A stretch of 64,000 nucleotides of DNA from Monarcha castaneiventris obscurior (GCA_026261815.1 JAMPIT010000856.1:11144001-11208000), one strand, 5' to 3'; shown: positions 12,801 to 25,639, counted from the first letter of the stretch. Program-made: numbers and translations. The notes: generated from the letters alone by a model not told the origin.

Positions 12801-15800
12801 TTCTTGTCCTTATTCCCCATCTCATTTATTCCTGGCTCTCCTTGCAGTCAGCTCTGGATAACTGAGAGAGATGCTAGAGTGGTTCCTCTCAGTTGTTGGA
12901 GAGAAATGGATATTTATTAACCATCTACTGAAATGGTAAAAAGTAAGAGGAAAAAGGGAAGAACTACACTAGTGAATACTGCAGAGAAACATATCTTCAA
13001 ATATGTACAAGACTGCTCTGGAGGAAGAGGTGATAAATTTTTGCCAAGAATTGTGCTTATAGGCACAGAGATCATTTCTAGCAGGTATTTTGTGTTCTGT
13101 TCGTGCTGCCAGGGCGCTGCCCCAGCAGCTCTGAGCACAGACAGGATGGATGAACTGTGCTTTGCCCTCTCCTCCCTCCATGACCTCAGTATCCTGCTCC
13201 TTGGGCTTAGGGGGAATCCAAATGATAGAGCCTGTGAGCCAGCCTGGTCCTGTCAAGCAGCCTGAGGTGGATGGGATCAATATTTCCCTGAATGGAACCT
13301 TGTGGAGCTGCTCAGTGAGATACAAACCTTGGTGAGGCTTCAGGTGCTAGGACCATCAGAAGATCCATCATCAGAAGGTAAATCTGTACTTCACAGGGAC
13401 ATCGACTGCTTGTGCCTTCTTCACCTCTCTGTCACAGAAATGCCACTAGAGGATCTTACCTGGTGTTCACTCTGTTTTAGCAGCCTGGTCAGAAACTGAA
13501 GACTTCTAAAGACACAGCACCAGTATTTTCTTTGCATATGCTCTTTTCATTATGTATATCTGGAGCCGATGTGATTTGCTCATGTTCAACTGATAGCTTT
13601 CCCCCTAATTTTCTCCTTGACTTAAGTGAGTATTAATCATAAACTGTTTCATTAGTAACTAATTTGATTCAGAGAAAAAGTTGAAAAGATTTGACATCTG
13701 CTGTAAAATTTGTACTACTTCTCCCATGGACTTGAGGCAGGTATTTTGCACAGGGCTTCTTTTGCATGACCTTGCTTGTTGATTTTGTTTGTGTGTGCAT
13801 TTAGCATCCTTGATGTGCACAGGGAGACAGGAAGAAACTTACCACTTGCTTTTTGGGTGTTTCTTTACCCTCAACAAGCTGAGGAGAATTAGCAACCATG
13901 GGCAGCATCTCTGGGACTGCACTGACAACGACAATGCAGTTGTCCTGCTGTCTTTGAATGTGGCAAAGCTCACAAATGTTGTTATTGGAGGTGAAATAAT
14001 AAGGACAAGTCTAAAAAGTAATAGTTTCAAGTGAAATAGGAACAGCTTTTTGGAATAAGTTTAGGGAGAGGGATTGTCAGGTGGTCAGAAATTCCAGCTG
14101 TGTGACTTGTTCCTGTTATCTTTTGTCTTCCCTTCATTGCCAAACCAACCCTTTTTTGTGTGCTGGTGGATTCAAGTGATTTTGTGTTGATTGTGGGGGT
14201 TTTTTTTAAACAGCCTAAGGTGGCTTTAAGTTAAGGATGCTGTTAAATAATTGAAAGTTACTCCAGAGAGAAGGAAACAAGGCCAATAGCAGGATCACAG
14301 CTCTGGTCTTCTGGAGAAGGGAGTCTGATCTGTTCATGAACCTGTCTGGAAGAATTCCATGGAATATGCTCCTGGAGAGAAAGGGAAACCAGGGGAGCTG
14401 GGGAGGTTGGGGAGGTGGGACAATATCTTGAGCAGCTTTCAGACCTCGACTGTTGTGCAAGTCTGAGTCTGCCTGGTGCTGATAATAGACACCATTGAAA
14501 ATGGCATCATCTCCTACAGCACTGGCTGGTAAGATAAAGGTGTATTTGGGAAAGATTGTACTAAGTCAGGAGTGTGCCCAGTTTATTGAAAGGCACTTTA
14601 TTAAATAATATAATGGTATTTTCCAAATGGAAGCAGAAGAACCAAATACAGCAACAGATATGTGACTTTACTTTAAACTTTTAACTTACTTTAGAATAAG
14701 AAAAGTTGTTCTGATAGTATTTCCTGGCACATCACAATGGACTTTTTTCGAGATGGGACAAATTTAGCAATGAGTGTTGTGTGCTTAAATGTTGTTGTGC
14801 AAAAGGGTCTGTTCTCACCTTTTTGTTTTCTTGAGGACTTGATTGCAAACTCAAAATTCTTTAATTCTGCCTGTGTGGTGGGTTGGGCATCCTTTGGATT
14901 GTCTTTCTGGTAGGTGGAACACAGCAAAGGCGAAAATTCAATTGAAGTCCCTCAAAATTATCCAGAAAGTTCTGTGTGGATGTGTTGCAGTATGGAAGTG
15001 GGATAACCATCATTAATTGTTTGCTATTGACCAGCTTTTTCCGTGGTGTTACATGGCAGGGAGGGACTTTTTCCCTCTGTCTTTTGTTTGCTGGCTATTT
15101 CAGTGATTATACCATATTCTGTACACTTTGAAGCTGTGCCCAGAAGTAGAAAAGCTGATGGTCTGTTTCATTCTCCAAAATGTGGCAGTTCATTACTACG
15201 AAAACAAACCAAAGGGTTTAGTTTGCAACAAAGGAGATGTTTTGATAGTGTGTTTCTGTTCCTTATTGAAATGGGGTTTTGTTGAAAATGCAAATATTGT
15301 GGTCAAATATTAATTAACAGCTGATGAATGTTTCGGTCTCATACATTTAATCATAATTGTTTTTCAGATGTGTGTAATGAATATCTTTCCTAAATAATAT
15401 TTTTCTTCTGGTAAACTGATTTTTCCACTTGTTTTTAATGAAGCACGACTTCAGTGCTTCACATTGTGTCTAATGGTTTGAGCATAACATTCTTGATGTC
15501 AGTGCAGTTCTGAGGAAAGATTTTGTTGACTTAATATTGCAGAGACAGTGGAGAGAGAAAAGAAAGCAATGTCATTTGTCTGTGAATTAATTTTACAGTG
15601 CCTGGTGATACTAAAGGGAAGGTGTTCACTGAGTAGCAGCTAGTGTTAAAATTAGCTCTACTAACTAGTAGGCTATTTTAAAGTAAAAATTTCAGTTCTG
15701 AAATGTTTAAATTTGAGGGAATTTGTACATGTGGGCTGTTACCACAAGAACTGCAGGTTCTGTCTCAGGTGTAGAGATGGATCCTCTTCTCTTCTGTTCT

Positions 15801-17728
15801 CTGCTGCTGTGGTTGAGGGGGGGTTATTGAGGAGGTTATGTGCTGGGGTTTTTTTGTCATCCCCTGGCTCAGCAGCTTTTGGGAGAGCATCTTGTCCTGT
15901 TGCTGTGACCACACCAGGAGTGGGTGAGGATGCCCCTGTTACTCACAGAGAGGTGGGGAAGGGACCCAGGACTTTGTGTCTTCACTGGTTCTCTTCACTT
16001 CTTCCTCCTCAACCCAGTTCAGGCAAAGATGCTGCAGAATGAGAGCAGCAGTCAGACACGGGTGATGAGAGTGTGAAAGACTGGGAAAGCAGTTAAGCTG
16101 GAAAACTGATGATTGGACTTGTTTACCTTAAAAAGCAGTTGAAGAAGAGGTGACAATTTGAAAGCACAGAGTCTAATGAATGAACGGTTTAGAGAAGTTG
16201 TTTGGGAGTTGTTTTCCCTGTCTGTGCAAGGCAACAACAAAGATGTTCAATGGAGCTGAAAGGTGGCAAATTAAAACCTGATAAAAGAAAATGCATTTTC
16301 AAGCAATGAAAGAAGTAATGGGATTAATTTCCACCAGAAAACTGGCAAGGTCAGGAGTTTCTTGGGGTTCAGAAAGACTGGATATTTATATGATCAATAA
16401 AGGTATCCAGAGGAGTTTTCAATGAGAGCCTGTTTATCAAATGTATTTATTAGATGTCATTTTTCTGGAGTTGAGAAGCCCAAGGTGAAGGTGCAAATGG
16501 AATTTTGGTAAAGTACCTGCCTGAAGTGGTCTTTGTAATTGCTTCTTAAACATCCAGCTTTGTTCTTGACCATGTCAGGGTCTCAAGAGGAGCAGGATCC
16601 CAGACACAGAGGGGTTATAGGCTCCTCTGCAGCCTGCCCTGAGGTTTATGTGGGATTCAAGAGCCAGCACATAGCAAACCTCTGTTCAGAAGCTGCACTC
16701 CTGAGCACTGAGGGGGCACATCCTCCTTTTCAAATGCAGAAAACTCTTGCAGAAGTGCAGGTCACAGGGTTAAAGATCAGCCCAGCTTCATGGTGCTCAC
16801 TTGCTGCCCAAGAGCAAACACCGAAGGTGATTCCTGATTAAGCTAATGAGACATCTTCTGTGGGTGTTGGCTGAGCTGTGCTCTGGGTGAGAGAATAAAC
16901 TGATATTAAAAACAGCCTAGGAGGTGTTGCTTGGTGCAGTTTCCATCCTTTATAAGACTGAAGTGTTAAAATAATCTTTCATCTTTTCAAAGGGTACAAG
17001 TTAAAGCATGGAACCCTCATCATGTAGGTAATGGGAAACATATATGATGTAAAATCAGTGTTTTGACCTCATGCAAGGAAAGCATAGGATTTCAGTTCAA
17101 AATAAAGGCTATCATTGCTTTGCCCTGGATAAATCACTGGGTGTGATTAAATAATCTGGCCCAGTCTTATTGTTGGGAGCATGGTTTGGGTGTGAAATGA
17201 CCCTTTATGGTTATTATTGTTTCAAGAAGAATATACTTGGGTATTCTTTAGATTTAGAGGTGGTTTAGAGGTGCACACTGGGCCAGATTTCAGTCTTAAT
17301 TCAGTTTTCTCTGCTTGGTGTCCTCTCTGAAGGAGGAACTGCTGGGCTGCAAGGGCCAAGAGCTGTGTCCCCTCTGCCATGAGGATCCTTTATAAAGATA
17401 ATGCAGATAAGCTATGAGTGACCTGGGAGATAACGTGATGTATAATTTGTGAAACTCTGATTGGAATCACTGATCTTTTATACCCTGCAGGCAGTAGAGG
17501 GAATGTTTTATGAATTAAGTAAAGTATGGGAAATTATTAATATTTTCTAATAAAGCAGTCAGGTGATGTATATTCTGAAGCATCACCTAAAATCCCTTTT
17601 TCTTTGCCTTCTTTAAAAAGCCACAGCTGGCATATTTCTGGAGTTGTTGACACATCAGAAGGGGATCAAGGAATTACTTTTGAGTTCAATGGAATGTGCT
17701 TGTTGGATTGGATGAACTTGTGTCTGAT

Positions 17729-17744
17729 TTTTTTTTTTTTTTTT
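17729..17744. repeat. T16 homopolymer
   Basis: Sixteen T residues in a row. On the - strand this would be an A tail, but the adjoining sequence (CCCCTCAAAATGTG and a C7 run downstream) is not a retroposed gene or element that I recognise. Confidence 0.9.
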
Positions 17745-18126
17745 GTCCCCTCAAAATGTGATTTGAGAGCTTCTCCCCCCCGCTGTGGTTCTGTCTTAGC
17801 CCAAATACCCCAGGAGCAGAGCCCAGGTGGTGGGGCCATTCCTCCTCCTTCATTCTTGCAGAGATAACTGCACAGGCTTTGAGTACAGTTCAGTTTACTT
17901 TTCTCCCAAGTTAATGATATTTAAGCAGTTCAAACGGCAGGAAACTGGCTGTTAAGAGCTTTAGAGGCCAATATCTGGGTTACTTAGCAGACAGGAGGAA
18001 AAAGAAGTCTGAGGGTAAGGAATGAACATAGGGGTGAATTTTTATGCACTGCAGATGCTGGCAGCATAAAAATCTCATGTACCATCACAAAAACGTTCTT
18101 TTTTTCCCTTCTTTTAAATTCTTCCC

Positions 18127-18142
18127 TTTTTTTTTTTTTTTT
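18127..18142. repeat. T16 homopolymer
   Basis: Sixteen T residues followed by CTGACTAG. It resembles a splice acceptor tract, but nothing downstream resembles a MAD1 exon. Confidence 0.88.
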
Positions 18143-21100
18143 CTGACTAGGTGAGTAACACATCAGTTTTGTATTGCCAGTAAGGAAGGATGAATCCATT
18201 CCCTTGTCAGCTGTATGCTTTCCCTCTGGCAGCGATGGTAATCTAGTGGCTAGGTTGAAGAAGGTGTGTTGGGGGTTTTTGGGGTGTTTTTTTAAAAAGA
18301 AATTACTGTTTTCCACTTGTGAACCGTGCACATGGTGTCAGGCACCGGTGTCAGATGATGAGTGACCCTGTGGCACCTTCACACACAAGATTGCCACTGC
18401 CTGAGCAGTGGGACTGTGAGGAGAAAGAGAGGCTTTTTTGGAATGAAGAGATGACAAAAGACACTGGGACAGAAAAGCCAGGCTCACTCTGGAGACAGGC
18501 AGCAGTGAGCGTTCCGGTAGAGGGGAGCTAAACGAAGAAAAAATCATACAATTATTTCACAGCAGCAGGAGGCTAAGAAACATAACTAAACATGTTAAAC
18601 TCACTGTGAAGCAAGAGGACCCCAGGGGTATTTTAGTCAGATAATATTTAATTTGTTGCAGTGTCAGTTGTATGATTGCTTGTCAGCTGGCATATGGATG
18701 TGCTGTGAGCAAAATGGGGCTTTCAGAGACCACGCACAATTTTCCAGAAGATAGTGAGCAGGAGATTTATCAGAGACGGATTAAAAGAGTTACAGTGGAT
18801 TTATTTGCTCTGGTCCATTGCCAGGATATAAGGCAAGCTGAGCTCTCTGCAGAGAAGTGTTGGAGGAGAGGGACAGGAGTTGGAAAGGGAGGGCCATAAA
18901 TCAGGAGGAGAACCTACGGAGTACAAGAGCATGTAAGATATACACAGGTATTCGCAGGAGCACATTTAAAGCTGCCAGCTGAACGCTGGCCAAGAGAGCA
19001 ATCGGATTGCAGAGTTTCTCCAAAATTTAAGAATGGACGGTTGAGAAGCTGGGAGTGTCTCAAATGCCTCGTTCTGGCACGGAAAATGAGTATTTGATCA
19101 TCTCTCTCGTGTTCTCTGCCTGACTGTGTCCACAGTTTCCTTGGGTGGCTGCTTTCTCCAGACTTACAGCCTTGGGAGGAAAGTTGCTGTTCAACCTGAA
19201 TGATAACCTGACTTCCTTAGGAAGAAAATGGCTCTGTTATGAGAGTGTTAGAAAACAGATGAAAACCATCATCCAGAGAGATGATGGGATGGGACAGACA
19301 GGGGTTCCTGGTTTGCTCTGTGCCTGTGGTTATGCCCATCAGCCTTTCTGACCTCTCCCCACCTGCTCCTCTTACGCATGGATGGAGGTACTTGGACTTC
19401 AAAAGAAGGAATATTTTCTTTTTCTTGGAGAAGCCTCAGTTGTAGGGCACAGCACATCTGAAAAGTTTCTTTGTGGGTTAAATCCATCTTTAGATTCCTG
19501 CAGTAGCTTCACATTGGCTCCAGGGGCAGAAACACAAGCAGAGGGTTGATATATAGACAGTCACATTCGAGAATTAAGGATATTTTAAAAAATGTTTCCT
19601 AATGGTCTTGTCAGTGCAAGGATGGTGAAATCTGCTGGATGTTTTTATTTTTATGAAGTTAACAGGCTTTTTTTTGGGTAAATGGTGTTTTAATTGAGGT
19701 CTTGAGTAGAAAGTCAATGGTGTGTGTATACATATGTGTCTGCAGTCAGTTCTGATTTGCAAAGTAATGTGAAAATAGGTCAGCCACGGAGAGAAATGTT
19801 GGGAAATGGCTGCAGCTGAGAAGGAAGCTTTTTGTAGGCTTGGGAGTAGAAAATTTTGGTGTAAAGATGATTTGTACAGAAGATGAGGGTGGTAAGAGGA
19901 AGGGGGGAACCATTTGCCTTCTGGTGATCACAGATGCTGCTGAAGGCAAGGAGGGCTTGAGAAGTTTCTGGTTATTTAACTTTTACTGGTTTTGTGTGAG
20001 GGCTTTTGGGGTTTTCATTCTGGAGGAGTCCATTAGCTCCTGTGCCAATTAGCAGTGCTCCAAGAGGGAGCTGAGGGATGTGGCTCCTGTAAGAGCAAAG
20101 TCTGACCCAACGTGTCTTTAGCCCCAGCTCTCCCTGCAGGTCTGGCACTCCCTGGATTTTGCTGTCTCTTGGTTGTTGCTTTTCCCCTACACTTTCCATA
20201 AAGCTGTGGGACTTGAACATTATTTCCAAAGTAAGGCTTAACAGTTTATCAGTCTCTTACCAACCCCCCAGCCCTCAGATTGGGCAGAACCTGTTAATTG
20301 CCAGCATCCCTGTCCACATTGCCTGTGATGCTTTTCTGTGGGGTGCAGGGGGCATCTCCCTGCATCCTGCTGAGCCTGAAGAGGGCTGCACGTGTTTCCC
20401 ATAAGGAAGGGGCAAACAGAGCTCTGGGAAAGAGGCAGATTCCCCCTGAAGCTGCAGCCTGTCCGTGGTGCTGGTGGCTCTGCTGCCACACACCACTCTG
20501 TGCTTTGTTTCTGTGATTTTCATCACCCTGATACAAGCTCATTCCTCCAAATTACAGAGATGCTGTTGAATTGTAATTCTCTTCTTTGATAAACACATCA
20601 CTGGAGTTAAGATTTATCGCATTTATTATTTGCCTTTATTCAGTAGACAATTTACCTGTCAAAGAAGGAAATTAGACTGTTTTGATATTATTCATATTAA
20701 GGCTCAGTTGATTGTTTCTTGTCCCTAATTCTTCTCTAGCTGCTTGCAATTTGATTGTTAATGTTTTTTTCAAGTATTTTATGAGATACCAAAATATTGA
20801 AGTGATTTATAATTGCCAGAGTCTGTATCTTCTCCTCCATCCTTCTTTTAAAAGGTTGGGTCTGTTCCTCTGTCCTATTTTCAGTTGCTGTCTTGCCATT
20901 TGTGAGTTCCTCAAAGATAGTTGCTCATGGACCAGAGATTAATGTGATTAATTTTATTAAGTAACCTAAGAATATATTTTGTCAATAGGTCCTGACACAG
21001 TCTAATGTATTTAAGTATTCTGCAGTTATTTCTAACCATATTTTGGCTTGTATTTCTATGCCTCCCACTAATTTTACTGATGTTAAATATCTGGTCAAGC

Positions 21101-22285
21101 CCCACTTTCCATCTCCCTTTTTCTACATATGAGTTCAAAGCAAGAAAGCCCAGACCTGTGTTACACAGTCATCTCTCTCTTTTATTTGTGTTTTTACAAG
21201 AAATAGTTAGCTAAATTATACCTGATTGCAAATAGCATCTGTTTGATGTTGAAGCTCCATGTCTTTCTTCAGTCTTGAAATTTTCCCTTATTATAACTAA
21301 TTTGGATTTAGGAGTCTGGAGATGAAGAGGAGGGGGAAGAAATCTTGCCACTGATTTCTGATAATGAAGCAGCCTTTTAACATTCCCCAAAAATTATCAT
21401 TAATTGAACAAAAAGCTGACATCATACTCGGAATATTCCTGTACCATCAAAAAAGCTCCAAGTGGGAAATATCATTCTGATTCCACTGCACAGAGTCTGT
21501 CTCCTCTGCCAGGCTCTAACCCGTGCAGGAGTGAGAGAGCAAGCGAGCTGTGCCGTTGGGTTGGGGATTAATAGCCAGAGTTGACTCGTGTGGAAATAAA
21601 GCAGATTTTACTGTGACTAGAATCTGTCATTAAAAAGCCATTATTGGAACTGACCGGCACAATTCCTGCTCTCTCATTGCTAATGACAAAACAATCTGTT
21701 CTTTAAAAAACAACAACCCTGTATTTTCCTGCACAGAACGGTGCAGGAGACCCACCAGATCAGAAGCGGGGTGAGGAGAGGCAGTTGAAAGATTTATTGA
21801 TCAATAAACCAGACAATTACAGCTTGTTTATAAAAGGAAAAAAAATAAAAAAAGCCACCTCAAACCTCAGGCCTGCGAGCAACACTGAGACTCTAATAAT
21901 GATAACTCTGGCATCCAGCTTGAAACGATAAAAGTCAATAGGAAGATATAGGATTTCAATAAAATTATGAAACTAGATAAACTTTACCCCAGGAACACAT
22001 TTTCCCTGGGTGTGTGACTGACTTCAGTTAGATTTGTAACTTTAATTTCTTTCTTATTGATTTTTCTTTTCTTCAGCTAATTAGAAAGTCTGTGGTGAAT
22101 GGGGTGTGTGTGTTTGAAGAGGGGCTAACGAGCAGCAGCAGGAGAAGGGCCTGAACTTATACGGATGGATATAAGGTCAGACACCTTTTCATGGTTTTTT
22201 GGCTATGTTTTACTGCTCAGTGGCTTCCCATAACCAGGCTCTGGTGCTCCTCAGGTATCTGTGGGCTGCCCTTGTGATGATGCAG

Positions 22286-22303
22286 TGATGATGATGATGA
22301 TGG
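22286..22303. repeat. Short (TGA)n microsatellite
   Basis: About five TGA units followed by TGG. It is a short trinucleotide repeat in the upstream intron. Confidence 0.85.
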
Positions 22304-25300
22304 TGCTTATGTGAACCCTTCTCAGGCCTTTCCCTAAAATTAACCCACAAGTCCTGGATGAGCCCACTTATATTCCTGCTGTTTCTAAAGCACTCTGGGG
22401 TGTGAATGCTGCAGAAAGGGACTTTCTTTGAGCTTCAAGCTACTTGTCAGCCAGGTCAAATTTTGGTTTTACACAGGAGCTGGTGGGAGGACTGGGGAGA
22501 AGCTTCATCTTAGGGGTGGCATTTTGCAGAGGTGCCATCCTGTTCTTTCCCATAGCACATTTCCAAGGGATTAGCTCTAGTCTCTGGTTAAAATTATAAA
22601 ATGTGTTTTCTTCTTAGTTACTTATGCAGTAGTAGGAGGAATATTTATTTGATGAATGGGCTGGTGCTGGCAGAAGGAAGGGAAACTGTTCAACCTTTGA
22701 AAAAAATCACTATCCTTCCTCTTTTTCAAACTTACATCTCCTCAAACACAGCTGCAAGCTGCAGCACCAGGGTTTGCTGTAGGGCATTAATTTCCTAGGT
22801 TTATAATGAACATCAAGATTATTATTCTGCATGTTTGGAATGAGCTGCATCTCTGTTCGGGTGTTGATTTAAAACCAGTTAAGGTGAAGAGCACCTGGAA
22901 TTGTGACAGGGTAGGGCCATGGGGAGTTAGCAGAGATTTACCCTGTGTTGGGTAAATTTTGGAAATTCCCAGAGGAGCTGCTTTTTAGTAATTCTGATGA
23001 AGACTCTCCAGATAGGAAGCAGCAAAGCAGCTGTATTAGAATAAGGTTAGAAAGGGCATCTGAAAGTGCCTGGGGAGGATTTTGATGGGTCGTGAAGAAT
23101 GAGGAAATACTGCAGCAATTACTAAATTAGGATTACATTTTAGAGAATCTTTTTAGACAGAGGACTTCTCAACAAGAACTTCTGTTTCCTGCCAAACGAA
23201 CAAGATCTTTAGGAGCGAGGGAAAAGCTTTCAATAAGTGCTCTTGATGGGGAGAAATTTAAAAAATGGAGCTGGGGACCACTTGTTGGAAGCTGAGAATT
23301 GATTTCGCTAACAGTATTAATATTTAGAAATAATTAAAGAGGATAAGTAAACTCCAGGATCAAGTGTTTGATTGTGCCACCCTTTAGTTCAGCTTTTCAG
23401 CACCTTTTATTTTTTCTAATACAGCTTCTGCTGTGTTTACCATGTGTGATTTTTCTTGAGAAGTTCACTCTTCATTTCAGAGAGATGCTTTGAAGGGCAA
23501 GGGCTGTAGTTGATTTTAGGGGAAAGGCAGCCTGTAGGGTTATGCTCCCATGCAGTTTCCCCGTGCTCACATGAAAGCTGGAGTTTGTCCTCCTTACACC
23601 TCGACAGCCCAGGGAGCTGCTGGGATCTTGATGGGGATGACTCAAATGCCCTCATTGTTCAGCAATTAATTGGAGGCCAAGTGTGATGGGAGTTGCCAGG
23701 GGTCCTGTTTGCTTTTGAAAAAACACCAAGGATTTTGGGACTGCCCCTGTTGTAATGGAGAGAATATAGCAGTGGTAAATCATCACATGGGTGAATGATG
23801 CTTAGGAGAAAATTAGGACAGCGGAGCAGCTCAGAGAGCAGAGAAGGAGAGAGGATGCTGTAATTGCAAATCTAATTGCAACAACATGCAAAGCTCAAAC
23901 CAATACCTTCACTAAATGCTGGCATTATGTTCTCTTCTGTGCTCTAGAAAGTGATTTGGCTGTAAATGGGGAATGGAATTAATCTCCTGAGCAAAAGCAG
24001 TTTGCCTTATGGAGAGTGCACTGGGCAGGCTGGGTGATGTCTGTGGGTGCTGGAGGGGGAAGAGGAGGGTGGAGAGATCCTATCCTGCTGCCTCTCTGCT
24101 GAACAAGTTCATTGCAAGGCAGGTGTGGCTGCATTTGGGTTTTCTTCTTTTTCAGTAACGTGGAAACATTTCCTTTCATGTGTCTGTCAGATGAACAATT
24201 CTAAACTGTGGCAAAACTGTTTCCCTGGAAAAATATATTTCTCTTCAGTCAAATCTGGGCTAGGAGCTGGTAATAGCTGCCGGTACTATTTATGTTAAAA
24301 CCTGTTTTTCTTTATAATTTTATTAACCCAATTCCTGTAGCCCCAGGCTGTCCTTTGGTCTTGGGGTCCTTTTACCTGCTGGCCAACCCAACTATCTTGG
24401 CTGACCTTTCAGTCCATGACGTGCTCTGCACACACTGTACCTCTGGCAGTGCCCCCAGTCTTGCTGTCACACCTTGAATTTCAATGCTCCTTCCCTTGCC
24501 ACATGGACACTTGCTATCCACATTCAGTCTTTGACCTTTAGATGTGGAAGGAGGAGATAACCTTTGCATCCCCATGTGCATATTGCAGTGTGACCAGTAA
24601 CCTCCTTAAACACACCTGACTTCTTGAAATTTTCCTTTTGTCCCCATTCTTCTCCTCCATCAGTGCCTTGGAGGGAGGCATTAGGTGCTGTCTGAGGCTG
24701 GGAATGCAATAGGAATACTTCAGCCAGGAGCCCACACAAAAAGTTTTATGTTTAGCTCGGAGCCCAAGCCCTGTAGTTGGGAAGTCGTTCTCAGGGAGGG
24801 GAGAAGGATCCTTCTGTTTGTCTTTCTCTGCAAATGCCTGGTTATAATTGCCAGCAGACAGAGAAATGAGCCAAACACCGTCTGCCAGACATTAACCTCT
24901 GAAGAAATGTTTGTTACAAGCACTGAGTGTTGCAGCATCTAACAAGTGATAAGTCAGATACCATTTTGAGGATATTTGCTCTCAGCCACTTTGTTCGATG
25001 TCAAATCTGTTTCATTTCTGTTGTGACAATTCTGTTCTTTCTTTGCTGAGACTCTGGCAGGAAAAATGTCAAGTACAACACCAAATATTTTGCTGAGGAA
25101 ACCCATTCAGCCATGTTGAATTAGAAGAGTGTCTCTAGGCAGGCTCTGTTTTCCGTTGCCATCTGCTTGTTAGAGTGTCTGCATATTGCCTTCCTGCAAA
25201 GGATGTGGGGTTTTATAGATACAACACAGTCTAATTTTTCAGTCTTCACAGCAGCAACATTTATTTTATTAGAACTGTGTATTCATCTGTGCCTCGACGC

Positions 25301-25397
25301 TGATGCGAAGATGATGAGCGCACATCCATCAGTGTTGAGTTGCCGCGTGAAAGAAGAGTGGGCAAAAACATAGACGGTTCTCCTCGGAGCGTGGCCA

Positions 25398-25503
25398 GAG
25401 GCTTTATCCCTAAAACATTTTGCTGTTGTTCCTGGCGGGGAGTGCATTTCGAGGCTTCATCCCTGAGTGTTTTTTGCTGTTGTTCCCGGCAGGAGCGCGA
25501 CGG
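25398..25503 (+). repeat. 53-bp tandem duplication spanning the exon A acceptor
   Basis: Two imperfect copies lie head to tail, at 25398-25450 and 25451-25503. Both begin GAGGCTT(T/C)ATCCCT and share TTTTGCTGTTGTTCC (25418-25432 and 25472-25486). Where the second copy has GGCAGGAG, with the functional AG, the first has GGCGGGGAG, so the AG used by exon A is not preserved at the matching place. A different AG at 25441-25442 remains as a possible decoy, but using it would not keep the frame of exon A. Confidence 0.85.
25471..25492 (+). promoter_or_regulatory. MAD1L1: 3' splice site of exon A
   Basis: A T-rich tract, TTTTTGCTGTTGTTCCCGG, ends in CAG directly before the first codon of exon A (GAG, Glu). 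The match of the encoded ERDGMRAIL to MAD1 fixes this boundary. The site lies inside the second copy of a 53-bp tandem duplication, so a sister sequence with a similar tract sits just upstream. Confidence 0.85.
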
Positions 25504-25633
25504 GATGCGGGCGATCCTGGAGTCGTACGACAGCGAGCTGACCCCGGCGGAGCACTCGCCGCAGCTGAGCCGCCGCATGCGCGAGGCCGAGGACATGGTG
25601 CAGAAGCTGCACGCTCACACCACCGAGCTGGAG
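25493..25633 (+). CDS. MAD1L1: MAD1L1 internal coding exon A (47 codons)
   Basis: This exon encodes part of MAD1, the coiled-coil spindle-checkpoint protein that carries MAD2 to unattached kinetochores and nuclear pores. The frame begins ERDGMRAIL, continues with SELTPAE and [14 protein letters not shown], and ends TELE, which closely matches vertebrate MAD1 at roughly residues 400-450 of about 718 (recalled family knowledge, not aligned here). It is charged and helical, with prolines at exon residues 18 and 23 that should interrupt the coiled coil. It lies N-terminal to the MAD2-binding segment. A pyrimidine tract and CAG precede it; GAG|gtaaca follows. Both ends are phase 0 and the length is 141 nt, so skipping it would keep the frame. 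It contains about 19 CpG dinucleotides, unlike the flanking intron. The open frame continues on both sides without being coding: the splice sites and homology set the limits. Confidence 0.95.
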
Positions 25634-25639
25634 GTAACA
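25631..25639 (+). promoter_or_regulatory. MAD1L1: 5' splice site of exon A (weak type)
   Basis: The junction is GAG|gtaaca. Positions -1, +1 to +4 fit the vertebrate consensus, but +5 is C instead of the usual G and +6 is A instead of T. The boundary is fixed by the protein, because TELE joined to AQLSQ matches MAD1. It is a weaker site than the donor of exon B, although it opens a 25.6 kb intron. Confidence 0.85.

Larger units (their letters stand above)
1..25492 (+). other. MAD1L1: MAD1L1 upstream intron, 3' part
   Basis: This is non-coding DNA leading to exon A; the 5' end of the intron lies outside the window. I could not find the preceding MAD1 exon in it. Contents: an A/T repeat near 1.27 kb, an (AT)12 run near 3.1 kb, a T11 run near 3.3 kb, a CR1 fragment at about 6.74-6.88 kb, a CpG-containing GCC block near 8.0 kb, T16 runs near 17.73 and 18.13 kb, a short TGA repeat near 22.29 kb, and a 53-bp tandem duplication at the 3' end. 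The rest looks like ordinary unique intron sequence. Open frames here are short and have no recognisable domains. Confidence 0.85.

Noticed and set aside
13150..13335. Short frame with NIS and NGT glycosylation-like motifs, considered as an old retroviral envelope remnant
   Set aside because: No LTR, primer-binding site, polymerase motif or other envelope landmark is nearby. Two such motifs occur easily by chance.
17729..17870. T16 run followed by a C-rich block, considered as a retrocopy on the - strand
   Set aside because: The sequence beside the tail gives no recognisable gene or element, and no target-site duplication was found by eye.
25443..25492. Extension of exon A to the upstream AG at 25441-25442
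   Set aside because: It would add 50 nt and shift the frame. The protein match begins at the downstream acceptor.
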